Positions 37,740 to 45,909 of a stretch of DNA of 64,000 bases are shown piece after piece. The DNA comes from Comamonas testosteroni ATCC 11996 (GTDB taxonomy: Bacteria; Pseudomonadota; Gammaproteobacteria; Burkholderiales; Burkholderiaceae_C): positions 1 through 64,000 of the forward strand of contig NZ_AHIL01000013.1 in the NCBI RefSeq assembly GCF_000241525.1, read 5' to 3'. Within the stretch, counting starts at the first letter, position 1. Each line of letters opens with the position of its first letter. The translations under genes and the position numbers were made by a program. Under the pieces are notes generated by a model that was not told the DNA's origin, made no database searches, and saw only the letters and a program-made list of their open reading frames with translations.

Positions 37740-38635
37740 AGTATTTTGAGCGATGGAAAAAAGAAGTTGATGAGCAATTAACGGGAAATTTGAATCAATG
37801 GGGGCGAACTTCTGGATATCCGGGGGTTATGAAGTCAGTGGCGGAGAAAGGCGGAAGATTTTCTACTTGGCATATGCTGGCTATGCCAAGTAATGCTGTG
37901 GAGGATGATCTTGTTAATTTCATTTTTATAGCGGTAGTTTATCCCGAGCACGAATACAGCAAGATATTTCTGAACTGGGCCAACGAAGCGGCAGATCGTG
38001 CATTGGCCGATGAGCGATTCAGCATAGACCCTGAGGCCGATCGGACCACCAAATACGTACCGGGCTCGGGTTGCCGGGGCTGGAAAGTAGAAGGGGTCTA
38101 CCCCGGCAACCACGGCGAAACCCTGGCAGCAGCCTGCCTGTCACGCGCCGTACGCGATGACAGTGAACTGAATGCCGTCGACCTACTGCAAGCCGCCGAT
38201 GAAATTGCGGAAACCGCATTGCACGGAGGCACTGCCAATTGGATCTATATGTCGCAAAGCTGGTATCTGCGTTGCGTGCGCTTATGCCTGTTGGCTGGTC
38301 GAGTAGATAAAGCACAGTTTTTACTTAAAAACATCCGTCGTAAATTTAAGCACACATACGTGCACCAGCAATGGCTACAGGTACTGTGCAATGCTATTGA
38401 GGCTGCGGGTGATAGTCCTTTGTCTAGTGAAGCGGTCGAGCAATTTCAAGCATTTTTCGATGAAATACGTAATCCAGAACTACGAGGCATGCCTAGTGAC
38501 AACAAGGATGGCACTAATCTGTTTGGCAGCATCAATCTGCTGCGCCTGGAATTAGCAGTCCTCAAACAGCAATACATTCTGCGTCAGCCATTGGACGGAA
38601 ATTGGCGACAGGTTTTGGAATCCATCAGCGAGTAA
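37736..38635 (+). CDS. Probable cognate immunity protein of the orphan nuclease module
   Basis: A 299-residue cytosolic protein whose ATG overlaps the toxin stop (ATGA). Helical, with no signal peptide; segments such as SWYLRCVRLCLLAGRVDKAQFLL suggest alpha-helical repeats. I do not recognise the family. The role as immunity is inferred from the position directly behind the toxin and from the coupled translation, as in all CDI loci. It is large for an immunity protein. Confidence 0.6.
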   Translation: MKYFERWKKEVDEQLTGNLNQWGRTSGYPGVMKSVAEKGGRFSTWHMLAMPSNAVEDDLVNFIFIAVVYPEHEYSKIFLNWANEAADRALADERFSIDPEADRTTKYVPGSGCRGWKVEGVYPGNHGETLAAACLSRAVRDDSELNAVDLLQAADEIAETALHGGTANWIYMSQSWYLRCVRLCLLAGRVDKAQFLLKNIRRKFKHTYVHQQWLQVLCNAIEAAGDSPLSSEAVEQFQAFFDEIRNPELRGMPSDNKDGTNLFGSINLLRLELAVLKQQYILRQPLDGNWRQVLESISE

Positions 38636-38753
38636 GGATTGAGGTCCCGAAGTCGCTGATGCCTTCTCATTAGTTGCTCCAGGAACTGACGCAGTTGATG
38701 CTTTGTGAAGGTTCTGGAGTGAGCAGCGCTTCAAGAAAATCCGCTCCAGCCTG

Positions 38754-39544
38754 GCGATACCGACCTCAAGGGCGCTGTCATCGCCAGCAACCAGACGGCG
38801 GTGGAGCAGGGCAAGAACCGTTTCAATACTGAAGGCGCACTCACCACCAGCGACCTGCACAACCAAGCTAGCTACGAAGGCCAGGCCGTGGGGGTCAATG
38901 CCAGCGTGGGCAACGACGCGGGCAAGTTCGGCGTCAAGGGCGCGGGATTCGGCGTAGGCCAGGACAGCGGCAGTGCCCAAGGCACCACCACGGCGGGGAT
39001 CTCCGGCATTGCTGGCGACCAGAGCGTGCGCACGGGCGATGCCACGGGTATCGAGCGGATATTTGATCAGAACAAGGTGCAGCGCGACATCGATGCGCAG
39101 GTGGCAATCACCGCGGAGTTTGGCAAGCAGTCGGCCAAGTCATGGGGTGAATATGCCAATACTCGATTTGCCAATGCCAAAAATGAAGAAGAGGCGCGTT
39201 GCTGGGGTCCGGATGGTGCATGCCGCGCTGGTGGCCATGCACTACTTGGCGGATTGGGTGGTGGAGTGGCCGGTGCGGCAGGTGCAGGGCTCACTAGTGT
39301 TGCTGCGCCGCATGTGGCAGGCTATCTGATTGGACAAGGGGTTGAGCCAAGCACAGCGGCCGCGTTGACGAGCGTACTAGCCTTTGGTACGGGCAGCGCC
39401 GCTGGTGGTATGGCAAATGCGGACATGGCGACAGTTACTGCGAGAACATGGGATAAGCTAACTGCTCGGAATATTCAGATAATATTTTCCGAAAATCAGA
39501 TGGATAGATTATTCGTTTCAATCGACCCACAGGAAGTTAAATAA
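38754..39544 (+). CDS. Second orphan CdiA C-terminal module, short
   Basis: Homology to cdiA starts at about 38,754, within the repeated sequence GGCGA(C/T)ACCGACCTCAAGG, and follows cdiA 31,321-31,978 collinearly to about 39,413 (through the pretoxin GGHALLGGLGGGVAGAAGAG). It then switches to a unique tail of about 45 residues ending DRLFVSIDPQEVK. The first ATG-like codon in frame is the GTG at 38801, so the module has no proper start. The tail is too short for a complete toxin, so it is probably truncated or the nuclease-encoding part was deleted. No expression expected without recombination. Confidence 0.7.
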
Positions 39545-39813
39545 TGCCTAAATTTGCATGTCGCTGCGGATATTTAATGAATCTTTCTAATGGAACGCCT
39601 AGCTTTGAGATGGCTCTTATTCCAGAGTCTCGAATTGAGAAAATTGCCGATAGCCTAGATGAATCAGAAAATGTTAACGGTGATGAATTTTATGCACTTA
39701 TTGATGAGGTAAGAAAAGCGGTTTACCTTTGTCCTTCATGCGGACGAATTCATGTTGATGCAGGGAATGGGTTATTTAATTCTTTTTTTCCTGAAAGGGA
39801 TGTTGCGGCTTAG
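39544..39813 (+). CDS. Small zinc-ribbon protein, immunity-like
   Basis: An 89-residue protein starting on the last base of the upstream stop. It has CRCG near the N-terminus and CPSCGR near the C-terminus, a zinc-ribbon-like pair. It lies at the immunity position of the short orphan CDI module. I recall similar small proteins in polymorphic-toxin loci but cannot name the family. AT-rich. Confidence 0.5.
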   Translation: MPKFACRCGYLMNLSNGTPSFEMALIPESRIEKIADSLDESENVNGDEFYALIDEVRKAVYLCPSCGRIHVDAGNGLFNSFFPERDVAA

Positions 39814-40233
39814 GTGGCCTTGTTAGAAAATCTGTCATGTAGCGGCATCGCATGGAGGCGTATGGTTGAAAACGAATTAGTCAATGCTCTTCAAGTAGAG
39901 CTTGTACAAGCTGAAAATGTGCTCGATACTCAGTTCTCATTTGAACTTGCAGAGCCTCACTATCGTGAGTGTTTATCCATCATTGAGCAGGCACCAGAAT
40001 ATCAAAGTGAATTTGAAGCATTGCTATTAAAAATGTACTTCAAGCGGATGATTAGCGATGAACCATTGGCATATTTGATGCATATTTTGGGGTGGAAAAA
40101 TATTAAAAGAACCTTAGAATTTGAGCTTTTCAACGATCCAGCAGCGATCGCTACAGGTCGGGGCCATGAAAAAGTGCTTGCTGCATACGATGATAAATGG
40201 CTGAATAAGGATTTCTACAAATTTAGCGATTGA
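39814..40233 (+). CDS. Hypothetical helical protein behind the orphan CDI module
   Basis: The frame opens with GTG at 39814, immediately after the stop of the zinc-ribbon gene; an ATG at 39862 (123 residues) is the better start. All-helical, acidic, with EPHYRECLSIIEQAPEYQSEF and WKNIKRTLEFELF. No family recognised. Its position suggests a second immunity or accessory gene of the module. Confidence 0.45.
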   Translation: MALLENLSCSGIAWRRMVENELVNALQVELVQAENVLDTQFSFELAEPHYRECLSIIEQAPEYQSEFEALLLKMYFKRMISDEPLAYLMHILGWKNIKRTLEFELFNDPAAIATGRGHEKVLAAYDDKWLNKDFYKFSD

Positions 40234-40259
40234 ATTCGAAGCTTATTCAATATCCATGA

Positions 40260-40376
40260 GCCGTTGTTGTATTACAGGGACTTCCCGTCAATGCAAGCGC
40301 TTTTCGACCGACTTGTCTGGCAAGACGATCCAGGTGCTTGAAACGAGGAACAGACTAGTAGTTCTAGAGGGAGTAT
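40260..40376. repeat. Copy 1 of a 115-base IS-end-like repeat
   Basis: The segment beginning GCCGTTGTTGTATTACAGGG is about 80% identical to 42671-42794, including ACAGGGACTTCCC, the AAGACGAT block and GAAACGAGGA. It resembles a solo end of another IS5-like element. Confidence 0.65.
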
Positions 40377-40554
40377 CTCGAAACCCTCGAATATCCAATT
40401 GTCCTGCTTGTCGGTAGTGCTGATGAGCATGCCACTGGCGTTTGAGGCTCAAATTTCAGACGTTTTTTGGCCCTCCGGCACGCAGCTCTCATGTTTTCGC
40501 CGCTTGCATACGCAGCTGGTTCTTTGAGGGCGATGGTTTGAAGAATGAATTGAT

Positions 40555-40895
40555 ACCTCACTCAACAAACGACGCCAGACACTTGAGGTTGTAGCAGGCC
40601 ACCATCATTGTCATGGCCGCACTTGCTCGGGCTTAGCCAATCGTGCACACAAATTTGCCGTCCAGGTGACGGATACCGGCGAACACATGCTCAACCCGGG
40701 CTCGCTGTCTGGCAATGCGCTGGTTGCAGCGCTTTTGGCAGTCGCTGTGCGGATGGCCCGCCACGGCTTTGCGCTGCACTCCGTCCTTGAGTCCCAGCGC
40801 GGCTAGCATATCCTGCTGCTGCGAGCTGGGTAGGCCTTGTCTGCCGCGACCTCTTTGCCACTGTTGTGCTGGTCAAACACTTCATCAATATGGGT
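40555..40895 (-). pseudogene. 3' fragment of an IS5-family transposase (minus strand)
   Basis: Reading the minus strand in pieces gives ARQRARVEHVFAGIRHL, then KFVCTIG and AMTMMVACYNLKCLASFVE, the characteristic C-terminus of IS5-type DDE transposases. Stops and frameshifts interrupt it. Only the end of the gene remains. Confidence 0.75.
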
Positions 40896-40903
40896 ATATA
40901 CAA

Positions 40904-41410
40904 ATGATTGATATCAGCCTTAGCCATGCAAATAGAGTCATGCAGGCATTGTCCTCAAGCGAGGCTGAAAATTATGGGTATGTTGAAGAATTTGATTCTC
41001 TCGACTTAAAAAAATTAGATCACGCTTTATATGCCATAAAAAAATGGATTGCCCCGTACTCAAAATCAGATATCGGGACAGAAATTGGCTGGAATTTAAG
41101 AAAAGAGGCCATGGAATTTTGCATGACATTAAATATACCTTTTGGAGATGTATCGCTGCCTGGCATAAATATTCCAACAAGTTTGTACAAAGAAAAAGGA
41201 TGTGAATATTTAGACTACAAAAAGAATCTAAAGATTTTTCAGTCAATTGTTTGGAGTAGTATTTTCCCAGAAGAGCAATTCTCGACGGTAGATACTCTCA
41301 TTTATAGACAGCGTACTGACTTTGGTTTTGTCTTTTTCCCCGATTTCCCGGGAAAATGGGGCACTCCAGAATATAGACCATGGGTTATGTCACTTCAGCC
41401 GTCTAGTTAA
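40904..41410 (+). CDS. Lone immunity-like protein of the CDI array
   Basis: A 168-residue protein from the ATG at 40904, about 38% GC, between a transposase remnant and a cdiA scrap. The open frame continues upstream into the remnant but that part is not coding. The product (MIDISLSHANRVMQALSSSE...) has a globular alpha/beta pattern and no signal. I recognise no family. By position and composition it is an orphan immunity gene; the toxin is gone. Confidence 0.45.
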   Translation: MIDISLSHANRVMQALSSSEAENYGYVEEFDSLDLKKLDHALYAIKKWIAPYSKSDIGTEIGWNLRKEAMEFCMTLNIPFGDVSLPGINIPTSLYKEKGCEYLDYKKNLKIFQSIVWSSIFPEEQFSTVDTLIYRQRTDFGFVFFPDFPGKWGTPEYRPWVMSLQPSS

Positions 41411-41622
41411 ACTAGATGCCCAACAGCTGATCTGCGAGCAGGTTGCCTTACTCACGGGCCAACGCTTCCTGGACGGCCATGCCAGCGATGAAGCCCAGTA
41501 CCAAGCCTTGATGGATGCGGGCGTGACCGTGGCCCAAACCTGGGGGCTGTTGCCCAGGGTAGCCCCGGCCGCCCGCGCAAGTCGCGGCCCTGACCAGCGA
41601 CAGCTTGCTCCAGCCAGTGGCA
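41411..41622 (+). pseudogene. Fragment of the central region of a different CdiA
   Basis: The frame ending at 41669 includes QVALLTGQRFL, DEAQYQAL and AQTWGLLP, aligning with the local CdiA segment at about 28,960-29,090 (IGQLTGRRFLGNYTSNDEQY) at only moderate identity. A frameshift follows, after which AAQVAALTSD matches cdiA in another frame. Being diverged from the local cdiA, it comes from another allele or paralogue. Confidence 0.7.
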
Positions 41623-41786
41623 AACGCGGGCGTAGTTCGAAGTTCTCGGATGCAGCGATTCAGTTTTAAGGAAGGGCATACCCATCATCCCCCGAGAAGG
41701 AGTGCGTGTGCACGCAAAGGCGATGCCTTTGTGTACCGCAATGCGGCGGTCGTCGCATGCTGGCATCAGATTTATGCAACAGCGTT
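41622..41786 (+). mobile_element. IS5 remnant with right terminal repeat
   Basis: SGKRGRSSKFSDAAIQF (transposase N-terminal part) is joined by deletions to a C-terminal scrap (PPRRSACARKGDAFVYRNAAV), then to the right IS end GATTTATGCAACAGCG at 41769-41784, which equals the right end at 43448-43463. After it begins the displaced toxin tail. Confidence 0.65.
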
Positions 41787-42002
41787 ACTCCAAACGGTAT
41801 CGCTAATGGATCAAAGGTGGGATGCACGTCACTTGATGCAGAAACGAAAATTCAGGTGTCGAAAGAAACGGGGCTATTGCTTAGCAATCCAGTTAATAGT
41901 GTTTTCTGCAATTTCTATGCATACTTGCTAACTGGTAAGGGGCCGTCCGTAGATTTGCTTAAAGCATTGACGAATGCTGGTATTAAAGTGATAATTCATT
42001 AA
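41787..42002 (+). pseudogene. Displaced CdiA toxin C-terminal tail
   Basis: After the IS right end, the frame continues NGIANGSKVGCTSLDAETK and ends LTNAGIKVIIH, about 70 residues, AT-rich. It ends two bases before an immunity-like gene, which is the normal CDI layout, so it should be the remaining 3' end of a toxin gene. The toxin family is not recognised; VDLLKALTNAGIKVII looks like the terminal strand-helix of a globular nuclease or deaminase-like domain, but this is a guess. Confidence 0.55.
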
Positions 42003-42004
42003 AT

Positions 42005-42610
42005 ATGCAAAACACAAACAATTACACCATCCGACCTGGAACTAATTATTCTCCCAATTCGGAGATTTTTCTGGCGATGGATAAAAAGAAGCTTAAAGAA
42101 TTTTTTCAGTGGTTTATGGAGATCAAACCTTATTGCATTGAAGAGTTGATGCAGTTAATCGGAAATACCCCCGGTTTTGAAAGTTGGGAAGCAGATGACT
42201 CACCAGAATCACTAGATGGCCTTGGTGAATGGTTTGCTAAAAAGATTAGTAAACGGGACTACACGCCAGAAGAGGTTTATAACATTAGAAATAGATTCGA
42301 TATACATTCAAAAATTGAACTTCCTACATGGGATTTGACAGATGAAGCGAAATCATTGGCTCTCTATGTTGGCATGTACTATGGAGATGTTGCACTCAAA
42401 AACAATACTTCACTTAAATGGGAGCAATGCTTAGGAAGTAAAAAATATGCTGATTATGGCCAGCCTGTATTGAATGGTCAGGGATTTGTGTCAATTAATC
42501 CTGTTCGAGTTGCTCATTCAGTTGCTTTCGGACTGATTAATGGTACGAAGACTGAGGGTTATTTACGTAAAGGCTATGATTATTGGAGAAATCTTCGGAT
42601 GCCTATCTGA
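42005..42610 (+). CDS. Probable immunity protein of the displaced toxin tail
   Basis: A 201-residue, AT-rich cytosolic protein whose ATG lies two bases after the toxin-tail stop. It contains KKKLKEFFQWFMEIKPYCI and DEAKSLALYVGMYYGDV; the latter is a pattern I associate with some Imm-type families, without being able to name one. Its role as an immunity protein is inferred from position. Confidence 0.55.
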   Translation: MQNTNNYTIRPGTNYSPNSEIFLAMDKKKLKEFFQWFMEIKPYCIEELMQLIGNTPGFESWEADDSPESLDGLGEWFAKKISKRDYTPEEVYNIRNRFDIHSKIELPTWDLTDEAKSLALYVGMYYGDVALKNNTSLKWEQCLGSKKYADYGQPVLNGQGFVSINPVRVAHSVAFGLINGTKTEGYLRKGYDYWRNLRMPI

Positions 42611-42669
42611 GTATTTGTGAGTGTATTTTCTATTTAATATGTATTTTGATAATAAGTCATTATTTTTAA

Positions 42670-42794
42670 GGGCGTTGTTGCATTACAGGGACTTCCCATC
42701 AACGCAAGCGCTGATCAGTAACTTTTGACTGACCTGTCTGCCAAGACGATTCAGATGCTTGTGCTTGAAACGAGGAGCAGACTGCAGATCTACA
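42670..42794. repeat. Copy 2 of the 115-base IS-end-like repeat
   Basis: Begins GGGCGTTGTTGCATTACAGG and runs to the next IS. Similar to 40260-40376. Its first 14 bases share the terminal sequence of the IS5 copies, so it is probably the left end of a related element, truncated by the IS at 42795. Confidence 0.65.
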
Positions 42795-43466
42795 GGGCGT
42801 TGTGGCATAAATCGCTGCGCCGCAGGCCGTAGGCTTGCGGCATGAGTCATCCCAATAAACCTCGCTATCGAACCACGAACTGGATTCTGGGTGAAGGCGA
42901 GTGGAAGTGCAAAAAGCACGGTGCTGAATACCGCCGTCAGTGGCGCAAGCTGCACATAGATATTGATGGCAGATTCGAGCAATCTGCGTGACGAGCAATA
43001 ACGTTAGTGATGTATCAGACTTACTAGAGCAGTTACCGCCAGATGAAGCGCTCAAGAGCCTTACTGGCGATGGTGCCTACGACACACAGCCTGCCTACGA
43101 CGCGGTCGTCAGGCACGGCGCCATTGCCATCATTCCTGCGCGCAAGAATGCTCGAATCCGCAGGGGGCTGTGTTGGGTATTGCAATGCTGCGATTGACTC
43201 GTGCAGGCGGCTGGGTCGAAGCATCTGGATGCGCTGGATTGGCTACCACCGGCGAAGCTTGGTGGAGACCAAGATGAACTGCATTAAACGATTGGGTGAA
43301 CGAGTGATGTCTCGCACCTTTGAGCGCCAAGTCAACGAGCTGCATATCAGGGCAGCCATATTGAACCGATTCACTGAGTTGGGCCGTCCTCAGACGGCAG
43401 CCGTGGCCTAGCCACTGCCGGGGTTTGGGGAGGCTCGCCTCAAACTTGATTTATGCAACAGCGCCC
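42795..43466 (+). mobile_element. IS5-family element, both ends present, internally deleted
   Basis: Left end GGGCGTTGTGGCATAAATC (42795) and right end GATTTATGCAACAGCGCCC (to 43466) are inverted repeats matching at 17 of 19 positions. Inside, the transposase start (MSHPNKPRYRTTNW) is fused by deletion to ILGEGEWKCKKHGAEY, followed by the same frameshifted catalytic region as in the copy at 33093. At about 670 bases it is a non-autonomous remnant. No clear target-site duplication. Confidence 0.8.
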
Positions 43467-43477
43467 CCGTCAACTGA

Positions 43478-43540
43478 AACACCCACATAGCGGCAGGCAA
43501 CAGCTTCACCCTCCAGCCCGGCGGCGACACAGACCTCTAG
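43478..43540 (+). pseudogene. Sixty-base cdiA scrap
   Basis: ACACCCACATAGCGGCAGGC, then the stretch to GGCGACACAGACCTC, matches cdiA at about 31,003-31,064 (THIAAGNS...GGDTDL). It ends in the repeat GGCGACACCGACCTCAAGG, where the orphan module at 38,754 begins. It marks the right end of the CDI array. Confidence 0.75.
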
Positions 43541-43593
43541 TGCCGCTGACTTCGCATGAGCTGCCATTTCCAGGCGGCACCGGATGGCAAATG

Positions 43594-43617
43594 AAAAAAG
43601 CCCGCGATATCGCGGGC
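43594..43617 (-). terminator. Strong minus-strand terminator
   Basis: Perfect 18-base palindrome GCCCGCGATATCGCGGGC followed, on the minus strand, by six T. It lies about 50 bases beyond the guaA-like stop codon, so it may be the native guaA terminator. Confidence 0.8.
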
Positions 43618-43665
43618 TTGCATGAGCAAAAGTCTAAAGCTTGCGTGTCAGTTCACGACAGCGCT

Positions 43666-43683
43666 TTATTCCCACTCAATTGT
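43666..43683 (-). other. Possible island attachment site: guaA 3'-end-like sequence
   Basis: On the minus strand the sequence reads ACAATTGAGTGGGAATAA, encoding TIEWE-stop, the conserved C-terminus of GMP synthase. No guaA body precedes it on that strand. The 3' end of guaA is a known target for genomic islands with tyrosine recombinases. I infer that this is the duplicated att end, and that the island extends rightward. Not proven; the other copy is outside the window. Confidence 0.45.
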
Positions 43684-44073
43684 CAATTGAAACAACATGT
43701 CGGTCTTCTTCGCACTTCAATACGCTACGCTGGACTGACTAGAGTTTCTATGAAAAATGGCCTTACCGTCAAAAGTACCGTCATCAGTTTTTATCGCTGA
43801 GACCTAGCCCTTTCAGACTTGCTGTATTGGTCTTAACTATTGGGCAAGAACACCTGCTTCCACTCATACACCTTGAACATCAGCACTATTTGCTTCAGTC
43901 AAGATTCCTCTAACGAGACCACTCTATAGCAGTCCTCCGAGCACTGAGTTTGACTGTGGCCTCAACTGAGAGAGAAAAGAGAGGGCTACAGTGATCCTTG
44001 TGGCCGCTCAAAGCTTGTAGTCACCGTTCATGAAGCGGAAGACATGGAGCGCATGTATGCCCCTTCGCGTCCC

Positions 44074-44490
44074 TTACCCCCGCTTGGGCATGGGCCTCAC
44101 CAGGCCTCGGAAAACCACATAGTTGCTGTCATCCACGTACTGCAACTCTTTCCCGTCACGCACCACTCGGTAGCAGATCGGTTCGACCTTGCTGATCTCT
44201 GGTTGCAGCAAGCACAGCCGGTCGTTCTTGATAGACCAGTGAGCTGATTTCAATCGCTCGTTCTCAAGCCGCTCAACGCGCCCATCAGGGAAATACTTGT
44301 GCCCCCAATGGTGGTCATCGGTCACATACTTGCCGACGATTGCGGCGTGAATTTGCGAGCCGGTGAGCTCGCCATGCCCAACTGCGGCTGAAGCGGCAGT
44401 CAGGCTTATAGCCTGAACACATACGGCGAGCACGAGCCGGGAGACCAAGGCTCGATGACGGGCCTGGGGTTGTAGGGAGAAGGCAAACAT
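44074..44490 (-). CDS. Small exported protein of the chromate cluster
   Basis: A 138-residue protein with an N-terminal hydrophobic segment (LVSRLVLAVCVQAISLTAASA) that acts as a signal peptide. The mature part has a repeat-free beta-type pattern (KYFPDGRVERLENE, CYRVVRDGKELQYVDD) with no family recognised. It is the last gene of the minus-strand chr operon, 23 bases after the ChrB-domain gene. Function unknown. Confidence 0.6.
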   Translation of the reverse strand: MFAFSLQPQARHRALVSRLVLAVCVQAISLTAASAAVGHGELTGSQIHAAIVGKYVTDDHHWGHKYFPDGRVERLENERLKSAHWSIKNDRLCLLQPEISKVEPICYRVVRDGKELQYVDDSNYVVFRGLVRPMPKRG

Positions 44491-44513
44491 TTTGATGGTC
44501 TCGGTCTAGGTGA

Positions 44514-44972
44514 CTAGGCAGTCATGGTCGGCGGCCAGTTGTGCGTCTCGGCTTGGCAAGAGCGGCACCACGCATAGAGCGCGTCGTACATCACCATGCC
44601 GTGCTGGAGCATTTCGTGGTCGTCGCTGAAGTTGTGGGAAAGGCCCAGCGACAGCGCGTAGAGCCCTGCGGATTGCGGTGTCAGGTCGAGTTGCGATGTA
44701 TCAGCACCGCGCACGATGGAAGCCAATTGGAGCAGCGCCGGGTCGTCAAGCTTGTACTTCGCCAGGAAGGCGTCGAAGCTGCACAACTCGCCCACGTGGC
44801 TCAACTCGACATTCGGGATGTCGTAGGGGATGGCGGCAGTGGCCTTGGCGGTGCTCAGCACCTCGCTGGCAGGCACATAGAGAAACTCGGGAGCCTTGTC
44901 GATGAAACGTGCGATCAGCCAGGGGCAGGCGATGCGGTCGATCTTTGGCCGTTCGCGGGTGATCCATTGCAT
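44514..44972 (-). CDS. ChrB C-terminal-domain protein
   Basis: A 152-residue stand-alone version of the C-terminal domain of ChrB (chromate resistance family). Conserved features are WITRERPKIDRIACPWLIARFID, with the second half of full-length ChrB (chrB in this operon, 47770-48732) showing the parallel RRNLWVDRLASAWLIQRFID. The ATG at 44972 follows GGAG by six bases and starts three bases after chrC. In chr operons such proteins accompany ChrA and ChrB; their precise role is unknown. Confidence 0.8.
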   Translation of the reverse strand: MQWITRERPKIDRIACPWLIARFIDKAPEFLYVPASEVLSTAKATAAIPYDIPNVELSHVGELCSFDAFLAKYKLDDPALLQLASIVRGADTSQLDLTPQSAGLYALSLGLSHNFSDDHEMLQHGMVMYDALYAWCRSCQAETHNWPPTMTA

Positions 44973-44975
44973 GGT

Positions 44976-45884
44976 TTACTCCTTCGCATCCAGCGCCACA
45001 CCGGCAGCGCGACTGGCCTCGATGCCACCTGCCACATAGCGCGCATCGAAGCCACGTGCCCGCAGCGCGAGCGCCACGGACTGGCTGACTTCATGGCCGT
45101 GCACGCAGTACACGAGGACGGGTTGGGATACATCGAGCTCAGCGCTCCATTCGGCCAACCGGGCGGGGTCGTGCCACGTGGCCCCAGCCACGCGGTCGGC
45201 GGCCCCTGCGTAGCCTGCGGCCCTGCGCACGTCGATGAGCTGCACGCTGCCTCGAACGGCCTCGGGAGGCACCGACCAGGGCAGCGCGTCGGCCTCGACG
45301 GCCGTACCGTAGCGCCGCGCAACTTCCTTCCAGCGGATGTTCTGCATGAAGGCATCCACATAGGAGGCCGCTTTGGCACCGAAGTCCATGTGGTAGGCGT
45401 GCTCGTACATGTCCAGCGCCAGGATCGGCGTAGCCCCGGCGAGCAGATGCGTGTGGTCGGCAGCCCAATGGGTGATCAGCCGTGACTCTCGGTTAGACCA
45501 GGACAACAGTGCCCAGCCCGAGCCGCCGCCCATGGCCTTGGCCAGTGCGGTGAACTCCGCGCGCCAGCGGTCGGTGCTGCCAAAGTCGCGCGCCAAGGCT
45601 ACGGTCAGGCCCGAATCTGGCAAGGCGCCGTCACCGCCCAACGAGTCGAAGTACAGCTCATGGAGCCAAGCCGAGTTGGCGGCGATCAGCTCCTCGCGTT
45701 TCAGTCCATTGACCGTGAACACCGGCGCACTTGGCCAGTCCAGTTGGGTCAACTGCTGACGGATGGCGCCCAGGCGCTTGACGGCCCCGGTGTAGTTGTT
45801 CGCGTGGTGACTGACGATCAGATTCTCCGACAGGCCGTTGAGGGTCGCCGGGTTCAGGGCAAGGGGGCGGGGTTGCATATCCAT
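44976..45884 (-). CDS. Superoxide dismutase (Fe/Mn-type) fused to rhodanese domain (ChrC/ChrE-like)
   Basis: A 302-residue fusion. Residues 1-195 form an Fe/Mn superoxide dismutase: SHHANNYTGAV near the N-terminus, GGGSGWALLSW, and the metal-ligand motif DMYEHAYHMDF. Residues 205-300 are a rhodanese domain with LIDVRRAAGY and active-site loop YCVHGHEVSQ, with Cys as the sulphur acceptor. In Cupriavidus metallidurans separate chrC (Fe-SOD) and chrE (rhodanese-like) genes lie in the chr operon; here the two functions appear fused. It should limit oxidative damage during chromate stress. No signal peptide. Confidence 0.85.
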   Translation of the reverse strand: MDMQPRPLALNPATLNGLSENLIVSHHANNYTGAVKRLGAIRQQLTQLDWPSAPVFTVNGLKREELIAANSAWLHELYFDSLGGDGALPDSGLTVALARDFGSTDRWRAEFTALAKAMGGGSGWALLSWSNRESRLITHWAADHTHLLAGATPILALDMYEHAYHMDFGAKAASYVDAFMQNIRWKEVARRYGTAVEADALPWSVPPEAVRGSVQLIDVRRAAGYAGAADRVAGATWHDPARLAEWSAELDVSQPVLVYCVHGHEVSQSVALALRARGFDARYVAGGIEASRAAGVALDAKE

Positions 45885-45909
45885 GGGATGCTCCTGTGTG
45901 GGGATGTCG

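Larger units (their letters stand above)
43541..44073. other. Intergenic boundary between the CDI array and the island
   Basis: About 530 bases. It holds a minus-strand terminator at 43594-43617 and a guaA-3'-end-like sequence at 43666-43683. From 43,700 to 44,073 I see no gene. Confidence 0.5.

Noticed and set aside
44541-45485. 314-codon plus-strand frame over the SOD-rhodanese and ChrB-domain genes
   Set aside because: Shadow of well-supported minus-strand genes.
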